DNA from: CALCNS01 sp964425745
GTDB taxonomy: Bacteria > Bacillota > JAAYKD01
Assembly: GCA_964425745.1 (NCBI GenBank)
Contig: CAYRNW010000007.1
Location: 49,900-113,899, forward strand
Direction of reading: 5' to 3'
Length of the DNA: 64,000 nt
The notes beneath the pieces are model-generated. The model did no database searches. It worked only from the letters and a program-made list of their open reading frames with translations, and had not been told where the DNA came from. Every line of letters starts with the position of its first letter. The stretch's first letter is position 1. Positions 43,347-52,378 of this stretch are shown in pieces. Position numbers and translations under genes: made by a program.

Positions 43347-43405
43347 AGGTAGGTACTTATATTTACAGGACACTTGTCCACGATAAAAAGGAAGCGTAAA
43401 CAAGC

Positions 43406-46264
43406 ATGAACGATAAAATCATCATCCGTGGAGCCAGACAACATAACCTAAAAAATATCGATGTTGAGTTACCTCGAAATCAACTGATCGTTTTCACCGG
43501 ATTATCCGGCTCCGGCAAATCTTCTTTAGCCTTCGATACCATTTATGCTGAGGGACAACGTCGCTACGTGGAATCCCTCTCTTCTTATGCTCGCATGTTT
43601 TTAGGGCAAATGGATAAACCCGATGTTGATTTAATCGAGGGATTATCCCCCGCCATTTCGATCGATCAAAAGACAACCAGTAAGAATCCCAGATCCACGG
43701 TCGGTACCGTTACCGAAATTTATGATTACTTACGTCTGCTTTACGCCAGAGTCGGTCAACCCTACTGCCCGGATTGCGGCGAAATGATTAGTCAGCAAAC
43801 CGTAGAACAAATTGTGGACCAGGTTTTGCAACTTCCCATCGGCAGTCGCATCCAGGTCTTGGCCCCGCTAGTTCGAGGCCGAAAAGGCGAATATCAAAAG
43901 CTGATCGAAGACATGAAACGCGAAGGCTATGTGCGGATGCGGGTTGACGGAGAACTGAGAGAACTCACAGATGAGATTCATCTCGATAAAAACAAAAAAC
44001 ACACGCTGGAAGTGGTGGTAGATCGTCTGATTATCCGCGAAGACTTACAACAGCGGCTGGCAGATTCCGTTGAGATGTCCTTAAACCTTGCCAACGGATT
44101 GGTCGTTATTCAAATCATCGATGGTGAAGAGTGGACGTTCTCTCGCAATTTTGCCTGTGCACACTGCGGTTTTTCGTTTGATGAAATTCAACCTCGCATT
44201 TTCTCTTTCAACAACCCCTATGGTGCCTGTCCTACCTGCAGTGGTTTGGGAGTCAAACGCGAATTTGACCCCGATTTGATCATTCCGGATAAGAGCTTAT
44301 CAATTGAAGAGGGCGGTATTGAGATATGGTCCAGCAAAAACGCGAATTATTATCCACAATTGTTAGCCGCAGTCGGCAAGCATTACGGTTTCTCCACCCA
44401 AGAACCTTTATCTCAATTGAGTGAAGAGAACATCAACATATTACTTTACGGGTCTGGACGTGATAAAATCAGAGTCCATTACAATACCGTAGAAGGCAGA
44501 AAAACTACCTTTGACACTGCATTCGACGGTGCAATCCCTTGGTTAAGCAAACGCCTGCGCGAAACCGATTCCGAATCTCAGAGAGAAGACATTGAACGCT
44601 ATATGAGCAGCAGTCCCTGCCCGGACTGTGGTGGCAAACGTCTGCGAAGAGAAGTCCTTTCCATCTTGTTTGGAGGACTGAACATTGCCGAAGTAACCTC
44701 CCTTTCTGTAGAAGAATCCCTTCGCTTTTTTGAAGAAGTTCGTGCAACCTTAAGCACGCGCGACACAATGATTGCCGACCGGATTCTCAAAGAAATCATG
44801 GAACGCTTGGGCTTTTTGGCCAATGTTGGTCTCAATTATCTGAACTTAAGTCGTCCTTCCGGCACCCTTTCCGGCGGCGAATCCCAACGGATCCGTTTAG
44901 CAACGCAGATTGGCTCCGGTTTGGTAGGGGTTTTATACATTCTTGATGAACCTAGCATCGGCTTGCATCAACGAGATAATGCAAAATTGCTACGTACTCT
45001 ACTGCGCTTGCGAGACTTAGGAAACACCTTAATTGTCGTTGAACATGACGAAGAAACCATTCTCAGCGCTGATCACATCTTGGACATTGGTCCCGGTCCG
45101 GGAGCCCATGGTGGTGAAATCGTCGCCCAAGGAACCGTAGCAGAGATCTGTAACAACCCCAACAGCATCACCGGCCAATACCTCAGTCACCGTAAAATGA
45201 TTCCCTTACCGGTGGACCGACGTCCTGTTCCAGAGCGATGGTTAACGGTCAAAGGAGCGCGGGCGAACAATTTAAAGAATATCGATGTAGCCTTTCCCCT
45301 TGGTGTTTTCACCTGTGTCACCGGTGTATCCGGTTCGGGAAAGTCATCATTGGTCAATGAAATCATCAAAAAGAAGCTCCTTCATCTGCTCAATCGAGCC
45401 AAAACACGAGCCGGAGATCACGATGACATCACCGGTGTTGAAGAATTGGATAAAATCATCGATATCGATCAATCTCCCATTGGTCGAACTCCACGTTCGA
45501 ATCCGGCAACCTATACCGGTGTTTTTAACGATGTCCGAGAATTGTTTGCTTCTACCAACGAAGCAAAAGTGCGCGGGTATAAAGCAGGGCGCTTCAGCTT
45601 CAATGTACGCGGTGGCCGTTGCGAAGCCTGTAAGGGAGATGGCATTATCAAAATTGAAATGCATTTCCTGCCCGATATTTTTGTTCCCTGTGAAGTATGC
45701 AAAGGGAAACGCTACAGTCGCGAAACCTTGGATGTGCATTACAAAGGGAAAAATATCGCTGAAGTCTTGGATATGACCATTGAAGAAGCCCTTGATTATT
45801 TTCAAAACCAACCTAAAATCGCACGTAAGATTCAAACCCTCTACGATGTTGGTTTGGGGTATATTCGTTTGGGACAACCGGCCCCCACCCTCTCCGGTGG
45901 CGAAGCCCAACGCGTGAAACTGGCGACTGAACTCTCACGACGTGCCACCGGACGCACTTTATACGTTTTAGACGAACCCACCACCGGATTGCATACAGCA
46001 GATATCCATCGGCTTTTAGAGGTTCTGCATCGGCTCGTCGAAAACGGAGATACCGTAGTTGTGATTGAACACAACCTCGACGTCATCAAAACTGCCGATT
46101 ATATCATCGATATGGGTCCCGAAGGTGGCGCAAACGGAGGCGAGGTTATCGCTTTTGGAACACCGGATCAAGTAGCACAAGTAGAGCGTTCTTATACCGG
46201 ACAATATCTGAAGCGCTTGTTGGCCGGAGAATCTTTATTGCCTGTTACTACGAGGCTGGATTAA
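43406..46264 (+). CDS. uvrA: UvrA, excinuclease ABC subunit A
   Basis: A full-length 952-residue UvrA. Two ABC ATPase halves are each split by insertions: GLSGSGKSSLAFDT (about 32-45) and GVSGSGKSSLVNEI (about 640), with the signatures LSGGESQRIRLAT and LSGGEAQRVKLATE. Zinc sites are CPDC, CAHCGF...CPTC and CEACKGDG...CEVCKG. UvrA dimers find bulky lesions and load UvrB for nucleotide excision repair. It is the first gene of an operon running to dnaC; uvrC is two genes downstream, while uvrB is not in the window. Ribosome binding site AAGGAAG. Confidence 0.97.
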   Translation: MNDKIIIRGARQHNLKNIDVELPRNQLIVFTGLSGSGKSSLAFDTIYAEGQRRYVESLSSYARMFLGQMDKPDVDLIEGLSPAISIDQKTTSKNPRSTVGTVTEIYDYLRLLYARVGQPYCPDCGEMISQQTVEQIVDQVLQLPIGSRIQVLAPLVRGRKGEYQKLIEDMKREGYVRMRVDGELRELTDEIHLDKNKKHTLEVVVDRLIIREDLQQRLADSVEMSLNLANGLVVIQIIDGEEWTFSRNFACAHCGFSFDEIQPRIFSFNNPYGACPTCSGLGVKREFDPDLIIPDKSLSIEEGGIEIWSSKNANYYPQLLAAVGKHYGFSTQEPLSQLSEENINILLYGSGRDKIRVHYNTVEGRKTTFDTAFDGAIPWLSKRLRETDSESQREDIERYMSSSPCPDCGGKRLRREVLSILFGGLNIAEVTSLSVEESLRFFEEVRATLSTRDTMIADRILKEIMERLGFLANVGLNYLNLSRPSGTLSGGESQRIRLATQIGSGLVGVLYILDEPSIGLHQRDNAKLLRTLLRLRDLGNTLIVVEHDEETILSADHILDIGPGPGAHGGEIVAQGTVAEICNNPNSITGQYLSHRKMIPLPVDRRPVPERWLTVKGARANNLKNIDVAFPLGVFTCVTGVSGSGKSSLVNEIIKKKLLHLLNRAKTRAGDHDDITGVEELDKIIDIDQSPIGRTPRSNPATYTGVFNDVRELFASTNEAKVRGYKAGRFSFNVRGGRCEACKGDGIIKIEMHFLPDIFVPCEVCKGKRYSRETLDVHYKGKNIAEVLDMTIEEALDYFQNQPKIARKIQTLYDVGLGYIRLGQPAPTLSGGEAQRVKLATELSRRATGRTLYVLDEPTTGLHTADIHRLLEVLHRLVENGDTVVVIEHNLDVIKTADYIIDMGPEGGANGGEVIAFGTPDQVAQVERSYTGQYLKRLLAGESLLPVTTRLD

Positions 46265-46284
46265 CGATAAGGATGTGTTAAGCT

Positions 46285-47460
46285 ATGGCTTTAAAAGCCG
46301 CCATTGAATTCTTGAGTTCTCATTTTGGTATTCGCCCTCCGGCTAGCCAAGCCGAAGAAAATGCTGCCCAATACATGGAACAACGTTTTTCCGAGCACGG
46401 CTTAGAAACCGGTGTAGCCCACTTTCCGGCGATGCGCAATTACGCTTGGTATTATGTCATTGGCTATCTTTTCTACATTGTAGCGGTGATGTTATTCCCT
46501 TCGCAGCCTTTTTTGGCGTTGTTCATCACCTTTTTGGGCATGGTGCTTTTTCGAATCGATATTTATCTGTGGCCGAAACTCAGTACCTTATTCGCGGGGA
46601 AACACCAAAGTCGCTTTGTTGTGGGACGCAAGCGAGCTTACGATGAAAGTCGCCACATTTTCATCATCACCACCTCCCTTGACAGCCGTAAAGGCTATGC
46701 CATGGGTGGTTACTTACGCAGTTCTATTTTACGTTTAGAATTCTTCAGCGGCTTTTTACGCACATTGCAATTGATAGCGATCTTTGCAGGAGTTATTTTG
46801 AACTTCTTTTCCATGACTTTCTGGGTGCGCATCAGCTGGTTGACCACTTGGCCCGGTTCAATTTTGTTTTTATTGCTCTTCTCCTTGGAACTACGCCGCT
46901 GGATCAATGGTTCTTGGTTGACAACGGTCAACGATAATGATTCCAGCTTAGCTGTATTGTTAGGTGTCTCCGATCGTTTGCGCGAAAAACCTTTTCAACA
47001 TTGTGATGTCGTACTCGCTGCACTGGGAGCCGACCGAGATGCTCATTTAGGAATGCATCATCTGCTATCCTCTTTGGAACCGGAATGGCGCAGTGCGACC
47101 GATATCGTCAATTTGGAAGCCGTCGGTGGAGGACGCTTGCGTTTTCTCAGCCGAGAAGGATTGTCGCGTCCGATTCCGGCAACCGAAGAACTCTTAGACT
47201 TAGGTCAATTGATCGCTCAAAGTCTTAATATGGAATTACAAGTGACCGATCGTCACACCCGCCGCACCTCAGGGGCCGTTGCTCGCAGCAAGGGGTATCG
47301 TTCGCTGACCCTCATGGGAATGGATCGCGATGGACTCCCCTGCCATTTCAACGAAGTCCGTAAGCGCAGCGAAAAACTCGAATTAATCCAAGAAGAGCAA
47401 TTGGAAAATGTCGTTTCTACCCTCATGCACATGATTCAGATGATAGACCATCAAGTTTAG
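46285..47460 (+). CDS. Membrane protein with a degenerate M28-like peptidase domain
   Basis: A 391-residue protein. Residues 1-45 and 105-390 follow the M28 aminopeptidase fold, with four or so membrane helices inserted (about 52-100 and 150-200). The expected metal ligands are mostly altered: the HxD position reads TSLDS, the NDNDSS segment keeps Asp, the Glu-Glu position reads GADRDAHLG, VNLEAVGGG keeps an acidic residue, and the late His is present in CHFNEV. It may bind one metal or none. It lies between uvrA and uvrC with short gaps and so is co-transcribed. Function is unknown; it may be a membrane-bound scaffold or an altered hydrolase. Confidence 0.6.
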   Translation: MALKAAIEFLSSHFGIRPPASQAEENAAQYMEQRFSEHGLETGVAHFPAMRNYAWYYVIGYLFYIVAVMLFPSQPFLALFITFLGMVLFRIDIYLWPKLSTLFAGKHQSRFVVGRKRAYDESRHIFIITTSLDSRKGYAMGGYLRSSILRLEFFSGFLRTLQLIAIFAGVILNFFSMTFWVRISWLTTWPGSILFLLLFSLELRRWINGSWLTTVNDNDSSLAVLLGVSDRLREKPFQHCDVVLAALGADRDAHLGMHHLLSSLEPEWRSATDIVNLEAVGGGRLRFLSREGLSRPIPATEELLDLGQLIAQSLNMELQVTDRHTRRTSGAVARSKGYRSLTLMGMDRDGLPCHFNEVRKRSEKLELIQEEQLENVVSTLMHMIQMIDHQV

Positions 47461-47494
47461 ACGACAATTACTTTATTTAAAGGAGGTGAGGGAC

Positions 47495-49393
47495 TTGGAA
47501 TTGCGTGAAGAGATCAGAGAAGCTCTAAAGCTTTTACCCGATAAACCGGGTGTATATTTGATGCATAACGAATTGGACACGGTGATTTACGTGGGTAAAG
47601 CGATCAGTCTAAAAAACCGGGTGCGTTCTTATTTTCAAAAGAATGCGACCCATACCAAAAAGATTCGACGCATGGTCCGAGAAGTCGCCTATTTCGAAAC
47701 CATCATTACGGCCAATGAAATGGAAGCCCTCATCCTCGAATGTAATCTGATCAAGCAATATCGACCTTACTACAACTCCATGCTCAAAGATGATAAAGGC
47801 TTCCCCTATTTGAAAGTGGATCTGGCGGCACCCTACCCGACCGTGACCATAGAACGTCAGCTGAAACAAGATGGTTCTCGTTACTTTGGCCCTTACATCG
47901 GTAATATCGCAAACAACACCCTGCAGGTTATCCGCCGGGTGTTTCCTATACGAACCTGCAAGCGCGATATTCGTGGTAACGACGGTTCTCCATGCCTTGA
48001 GTATCATATCAAGCGCTGTCCTGGTCCCTGTGTGGGGGCGATTAGTCAAGAGGAATATGCGAAGACCGTTCAAGACATCCTCTTGTTTTTAGATGGAAAG
48101 CATGACGAGTTGACACAAAACTTACAAACAAAAATGGAGGAAGCTGCCGAAAATTTGGAGTTTGAAAAAGCCAGTCTGCTAAGAGATCAGTGGCAAGCGG
48201 TATCGCGACTTCAAGATAAGCAACGCGTCTCCGGCACCAAATTAGGAAATCGCGATGTCATTGCAATGGCACAAGGATTTAACTCGATTCAGATTCAAAT
48301 ATTCTTTATGCGTGGGGGAAGAGTGATTGGCAGAGACACCTATAGTTTAGAGGAAGAAGATGATCAAAGTCGTAGCGAAATCCTCTCCAATTTTATTCGC
48401 CAATATTACAGCCAAGTTTTGATCGTTCCTCCCGAAATTCTGGTCCAAGAGCAATTAGAAGATGCCCCCTTGTTAGAAGAATGGCTAAGCCAACGAAGTG
48501 GTCATAAAGTAGAATTGAAAACGCCACAGCGCGGTGAAAAGCGGGATTTAATTGAATTGGTAGCCAATAACGCCTTGCAATCCTTGGGTCGAAGTCACAC
48601 GCGACGCCTCAATAACAAGGAAGAGGCTCAATTAGCCCTGCAAGAACTGAAACAAGCCTTAGGGATGTCGTCTATGCCCGTCCGTATGGAAGCTTTCGAT
48701 ATTTCAAATACACAAGGTAGCTTGAGTGTCGCCTCCATGGTCGTTTTTCAAATGGGTATTCCCGATAAAAACTCGTATCGACGTTTCAAAATCAAAACGG
48801 TAGAAGGTGCCAATGATTTTGCCAGTATGGCCGAGGTACTACGTCGCCGTTTTCAGCGCGCTCTCGAGCAACATCCAAAATTTTCAGTTTTGCCGGACTT
48901 GGTTTTAATCGATGGTGGCAAAGGACAATTAGGAGCTGCTCGAGAAATTATGAAAGAGTTGGGATTCGGTCATATTCCTACCATAGGATTAGCGAAGCAA
49001 TTTGAACTCGTATACATGGAGGATCGAGAGGAACCCATTGTTTTACCTCCGCGCAGTCGCCCCCTTTTCTTGTTACAGCGAATTCGTGACGAAGCACATC
49101 GCTTTGCAATTACATATCATCGCAACCTCAGAAGCAGTGCCGCTTTACGCTCCCAATTAGAGCAAGTTCCGGGCATTGGAATCTTACGAACCAAAGCTTT
49201 GCTAAAGGCGTTCTCCTCGTTTGAACATATGAGTGTAGCGACTCTGGAAGAATTAGCCGATGTTCCGGGCATGAACGCACGTGCCGCAGAAGAAGTTTTT
49301 CGGTTTCTTCACCAAAATGAGATTCAAGACCAACTTCGACTTAAAGTTGCCGAAGAACCGACCCCCTACACAACCAAACCCAACGGGAGGTGA
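47495..49393 (+). CDS. uvrC: UvrC, excinuclease ABC subunit C
   Basis: A 632-residue UvrC. The GIY-YIG nuclease domain is at the start (KPGVYLM, then VIYVGKA, about 15-95), a UVR motif at about 200-235, the RNase H-like nuclease domain in the second half (FDISNTQGS, LVLIDGGKGQL), and a C-terminal helix-hairpin-helix pair (VPGIGILRTKALL, VPGMNARAAEEV). It makes the two incisions around lesions held by UvrB. I chose the TTG at 47495, eight bases after AGGAGG; the GTG at 47486 overlaps that site. Confidence 0.96.
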   Translation: MELREEIREALKLLPDKPGVYLMHNELDTVIYVGKAISLKNRVRSYFQKNATHTKKIRRMVREVAYFETIITANEMEALILECNLIKQYRPYYNSMLKDDKGFPYLKVDLAAPYPTVTIERQLKQDGSRYFGPYIGNIANNTLQVIRRVFPIRTCKRDIRGNDGSPCLEYHIKRCPGPCVGAISQEEYAKTVQDILLFLDGKHDELTQNLQTKMEEAAENLEFEKASLLRDQWQAVSRLQDKQRVSGTKLGNRDVIAMAQGFNSIQIQIFFMRGGRVIGRDTYSLEEEDDQSRSEILSNFIRQYYSQVLIVPPEILVQEQLEDAPLLEEWLSQRSGHKVELKTPQRGEKRDLIELVANNALQSLGRSHTRRLNNKEEAQLALQELKQALGMSSMPVRMEAFDISNTQGSLSVASMVVFQMGIPDKNSYRRFKIKTVEGANDFASMAEVLRRRFQRALEQHPKFSVLPDLVLIDGGKGQLGAAREIMKELGFGHIPTIGLAKQFELVYMEDREEPIVLPPRSRPLFLLQRIRDEAHRFAITYHRNLRSSAALRSQLEQVPGIGILRTKALLKAFSSFEHMSVATLEELADVPGMNARAAEEVFRFLHQNEIQDQLRLKVAEEPTPYTTKPNGR

Positions 49394-49398
49394 GATGT

Positions 49399-50190
49399 TT
49401 GAAACAAGAATGGCTGGAAAAAAACATGTTCCTTCGGGGCATGACTCAACTTCCGAATTTGCTTTTAGATTACTATCGGGAATTGTCCATGAATGATACC
49501 GAACTGACGGCAATCCTGCATTTGTTGCGTTACCAACAAAAGGGCAGCGAAAGCAAAGCCGCTGCATTGAGCGATTATCTCATGGAATCCATGGGACTCT
49601 CGCGTGGCGAAGTGAATCCCCTGATTTTTAATATGCTCAGCAAGGGTTATTTTCAGACATCCACCGCAGATATGGGCAAAACCCATCCCAATGAGATCTC
49701 TATGCTTCCGCTTTATGAAAAATTGACCCAATTGTTCAGCAGGGACTTGCTCTCCCCTCAAGAGAAGACCGAACGCGAGCAGAAAATCTCGAAGCATGGT
49801 GAATTGGTCGCAGCCTTTGAACAGGTTTTTCGGAAACTTACCTCTTTTGATTATGAAAAAATCAAGGAATGGTTGGAAAACGATGGCTGGCCGCCCGAAA
49901 TCATCTTGGAAGCGCTACGCCAAGCCGCCTTGCAGCGGAAACTATCGTTTGCCTATATTGATCGCATCTTACTCAATTGGCAAATCAATCAATGGGATAC
50001 TCTAGAAAAAATCAAAGCTGCCGATGAGGCGTTCCAGCGCCGCGCAGCCCTTCGAACTCAGGCCAATCAGCAATTCGTCCCGGAAGCTTCTTCACAAGAC
50101 AAACCGAAATCCGATTTTAAAAAGCCCGGCAGCAAAGCCGCCGCAGGAAAGGCAGGGAAAAAGAAGCGCTATGAAGATATCGTCGAATAA
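49399..50190 (+). CDS. dnaD: DnaD-domain primosome protein
   Basis: A 263-residue DnaD-like protein. A winged-helix N-terminal part (about 15-95; LTAILHLLRYQQKG) is followed by a DnaD C-terminal helical domain (about 130-205) with the characteristic IKEWLENDGWPPEIILEALR, and a basic, disordered tail. DnaD acts at replication initiation and restart before the helicase loader. It starts with TTG 49399, eight bases after GGGAGG and just after the uvrC stop. It overlaps the dnaC-like gene by 20 bases, so the two are translationally linked. Confidence 0.85.
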   Translation: MKQEWLEKNMFLRGMTQLPNLLLDYYRELSMNDTELTAILHLLRYQQKGSESKAAALSDYLMESMGLSRGEVNPLIFNMLSKGYFQTSTADMGKTHPNEISMLPLYEKLTQLFSRDLLSPQEKTEREQKISKHGELVAAFEQVFRKLTSFDYEKIKEWLENDGWPPEIILEALRQAALQRKLSFAYIDRILLNWQINQWDTLEKIKAADEAFQRRAALRTQANQQFVPEASSQDKPKSDFKKPGSKAAAGKAGKKKRYEDIVE

Positions 50191-51160
50191 TGCAACCGTC
50201 CGAGACATTCAGCATCGCCTAAAAGTGGAGCAGATTCATAACAAGTATCCACGTCTTAAGCAGATCGAAGATGAAATGTATCTCATACTTGCCCGCCTAA
50301 CTCGGGGTCTGATTGGCTACCCTGATCAGAAGTCCCAAGAACAACTGACTGTGGCTTTAGAGGAGTTACGACACCAGCGCAGTCAGTTTTTGGAACAGCA
50401 CGGTTTGCCCGAAAATTATAATGTGCCTCAGTCCCGTTGCCCGATCTGTCATGACATGGAAGTAATCGAAGGCCCCGAAGGCTGGGAGCTCTGCTCTTGC
50501 GTGCGAAAACGGCAACAGGAATATCGTTTTGCCGGTGCTAAAATCCCCTCTAAAATGCGCGAACAAACCCTGGAGAATTTCTCTCTTTCCTACTATAGCA
50601 TGACTGAAATGGTCGACGAACGAGACAGTCAACACCGAAAAGCTGAAAAAGCTCTCAAAGGTGCTGAAGAATTCACCGAAAGCATATTGCAAAATCGTCC
50701 TACCAAAGGTCTTTACTTCTTTGGCGGTGCCGGAGTTGGTAAAACCCACTTAGTTTCCGGAATTGCCAATCGTTTGATGACCTCCGAAATCACTCCCCTC
50801 TACCTGATGGTAGCTGATTTACTCGATGAGATCCGAAAAGGGTATGAAGCCAGCGAAGTCGACACTTCTGCTGTAGCCCTCATGGAGCAAGCCAAAGAAA
50901 CCCCGGTTTTGATTTTGGATGATATCGGTGCCGAACGAGCAACCGAGTGGTCGATTGAAAAATTGTTCCAAATCATAAATCATCGCTACCTGAATCAATT
51001 ACCCATGGTGATGACTTCCAATTATGATCTTGATGATTTAGCCTACCACATGGGAACCGGAGCCACAGGGACCCGAATCTGCTCTCGAATCATAGAAATG
51101 TGTCGAATCTTCCGTTTAGATGCCGATGATATTCGCCGGCAAAAGCGGCGTGAGAGTTGA
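50171..51160 (+). CDS. dnaC: DnaC/DnaI-like replicative helicase loader
   Basis: A 329-residue AAA+ protein. It has an N-terminal helical region, a four-cysteine zinc site at about 91-112 (CPICHDM and CSC), Walker A GGAGVGKTH at about 186-194, Walker B LILDDIGAE and sensor VMTSNYDLD. It belongs to the DnaC/DnaI/IstB group; next to dnaD it should load the replicative helicase at origins or restarted forks. ATG 50171 is chosen over an upstream start that would run inside dnaD in another frame. Its ribosome binding site is weak, consistent with coupling to dnaD. Confidence 0.88.
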   Translation: MKISSNNATVRDIQHRLKVEQIHNKYPRLKQIEDEMYLILARLTRGLIGYPDQKSQEQLTVALEELRHQRSQFLEQHGLPENYNVPQSRCPICHDMEVIEGPEGWELCSCVRKRQQEYRFAGAKIPSKMREQTLENFSLSYYSMTEMVDERDSQHRKAEKALKGAEEFTESILQNRPTKGLYFFGGAGVGKTHLVSGIANRLMTSEITPLYLMVADLLDEIRKGYEASEVDTSAVALMEQAKETPVLILDDIGAERATEWSIEKLFQIINHRYLNQLPMVMTSNYDLDDLAYHMGTGATGTRICSRIIEMCRIFRLDADDIRRQKRRES

Positions 51161-51268
51161 CAAATTCAAAATAATGTTGTGTTGTTTGGACAGTTTCAAA
51201 ACAAATCAAAGGATTTATTCCGTAGTTCGAAGAAAAGATAGGCAAAATCAAAAATAGGAGGTATTTGT

Positions 51269-52276
51269 ATGAACTTAGCACAATTCCCACGTCGCCGTTA
51301 TACGGAAGGCTTCACCCCCCTGGAATACTTAGCAAACTTGACCAAAATCATGGATGGCCCGGAAATTTACATGAAGAGAGATGATCTCTTAGGCTTGGCC
51401 GGCGGCGGTAACAAGACCCGTAAATTGGAATTCCTCGTAGCAGATGCCCTTTTGAAAGGTGCTGACACCCTAGTTACCTGCGGAGCTGTTCAAAGCAATC
51501 ACTGCCGTTTAACCTTAGCTGCTGCTAAAAAAGAAGGTTTGCATTGCCATTTAGTATTAGAAGAACGTGTACCTGGTAGCTATAAACCCGAAGCCAACGG
51601 AAATAACTTCTTATTCCGCTTAATGGGCTTAAAAGACGAGAATATTACCGTTGTTCCCGGTGGCAGCCCCATGGTTGCTGAAATGGAAAAAGTTTCTGAG
51701 CAATTGAAAGCACAAGGCCGTAAACCCTACATCGTTGTCGGTGGTGGTTCCGACCCCATTGGAGCAACCGGTTACGTTGCTTGCGCCGAAGAAATTCTTG
51801 CTCAAAGCTTTGATATGGGCGTGAATTTTGATTACATCGTTACCACCAGTGGTAGTGCCGGTACCCATGCCGGATTAGCGGTTGGTTTCTTTGGTAACAA
51901 CAGTCAAATCCCGGTCATTGGTATCACCATCAGCCGTAAGAACGAAGTTCAAGTTCCGTTAGTACAAAAATTAGCCAAAGCAACCGCTAAACATGTTGGC
52001 ATTCGCGAAGAATTCCCCGATGATGGTATCATCTGTTTCGATGGCTACTTTGGTACCGGATATTCCCGTCCGACTGAAGAAATGATCGAAGCGGTTAAAT
52101 TGGTTGCACAGACCGAAGCGATTTTGCTCGACCCTGTCTACTCCGGTAAGGCATTTGCGGGAATGTTAGACTTAATCCGCAAAGGCTACTTCAAAAAAGG
52201 TGAAAAGATCTGCTTCTTACACACCGGTGGATCTCCTGCCTTATTCCACTACAACACCGATTTCCATTTAGTATAA
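51269..52276 (+). CDS. dcyD: D-cysteine desulfhydrase (PLP-dependent)
   Basis: A 335-residue enzyme of the ACC deaminase / D-cysteine desulfhydrase family. The PLP-lysine segment GGGNKTRKLEFL is at about 45-56, then TCGAVQSNHCR and the phosphate-binding TSGSAGTHAG. It converts D-cysteine to pyruvate, ammonia and sulphide; some relatives act on other D-amino acids or ACC, and this cannot be excluded. It has its own gap of 108 bases upstream and a strong AGGAGG. It is convergent with the polyamine operon, with a long palindrome between them. Confidence 0.85.
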   Translation: MNLAQFPRRRYTEGFTPLEYLANLTKIMDGPEIYMKRDDLLGLAGGGNKTRKLEFLVADALLKGADTLVTCGAVQSNHCRLTLAAAKKEGLHCHLVLEERVPGSYKPEANGNNFLFRLMGLKDENITVVPGGSPMVAEMEKVSEQLKAQGRKPYIVVGGGSDPIGATGYVACAEEILAQSFDMGVNFDYIVTTSGSAGTHAGLAVGFFGNNSQIPVIGITISRKNEVQVPLVQKLAKATAKHVGIREEFPDDGIICFDGYFGTGYSRPTEEMIEAVKLVAQTEAILLDPVYSGKAFAGMLDLIRKGYFKKGEKICFLHTGGSPALFHYNTDFHLV

Positions 52277-52299
52277 AATTTGAAATACGTGAAATAGAC

Positions 52300-52354
52300 A
52301 AAGAAGTAGGGGACGGTTCTCTCGATGCCCGAGAGAACCGTCCCCTACTTCTTT
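52300..52354. repeat. 25-base-pair perfect palindrome, REP-like element and bidirectional terminator
   Basis: Arms of 25 bases (52300-52324 and 52330-52354) are exact inverted copies, with a five-base loop. The core GGGGACGGTTCTCTCG matches a palindrome type that I have seen repeated in many clostridial genomes near RAYT-type (Y1) transposases. The ends AAAGAAG/CTTCTTT give U-rich tails in both directions, so it can end transcription of both dcyD and the convergent polyamine operon. Confidence 0.75.
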
Positions 52355-52378
52355 AGACCCAATTACTCTTCTCTGTTA

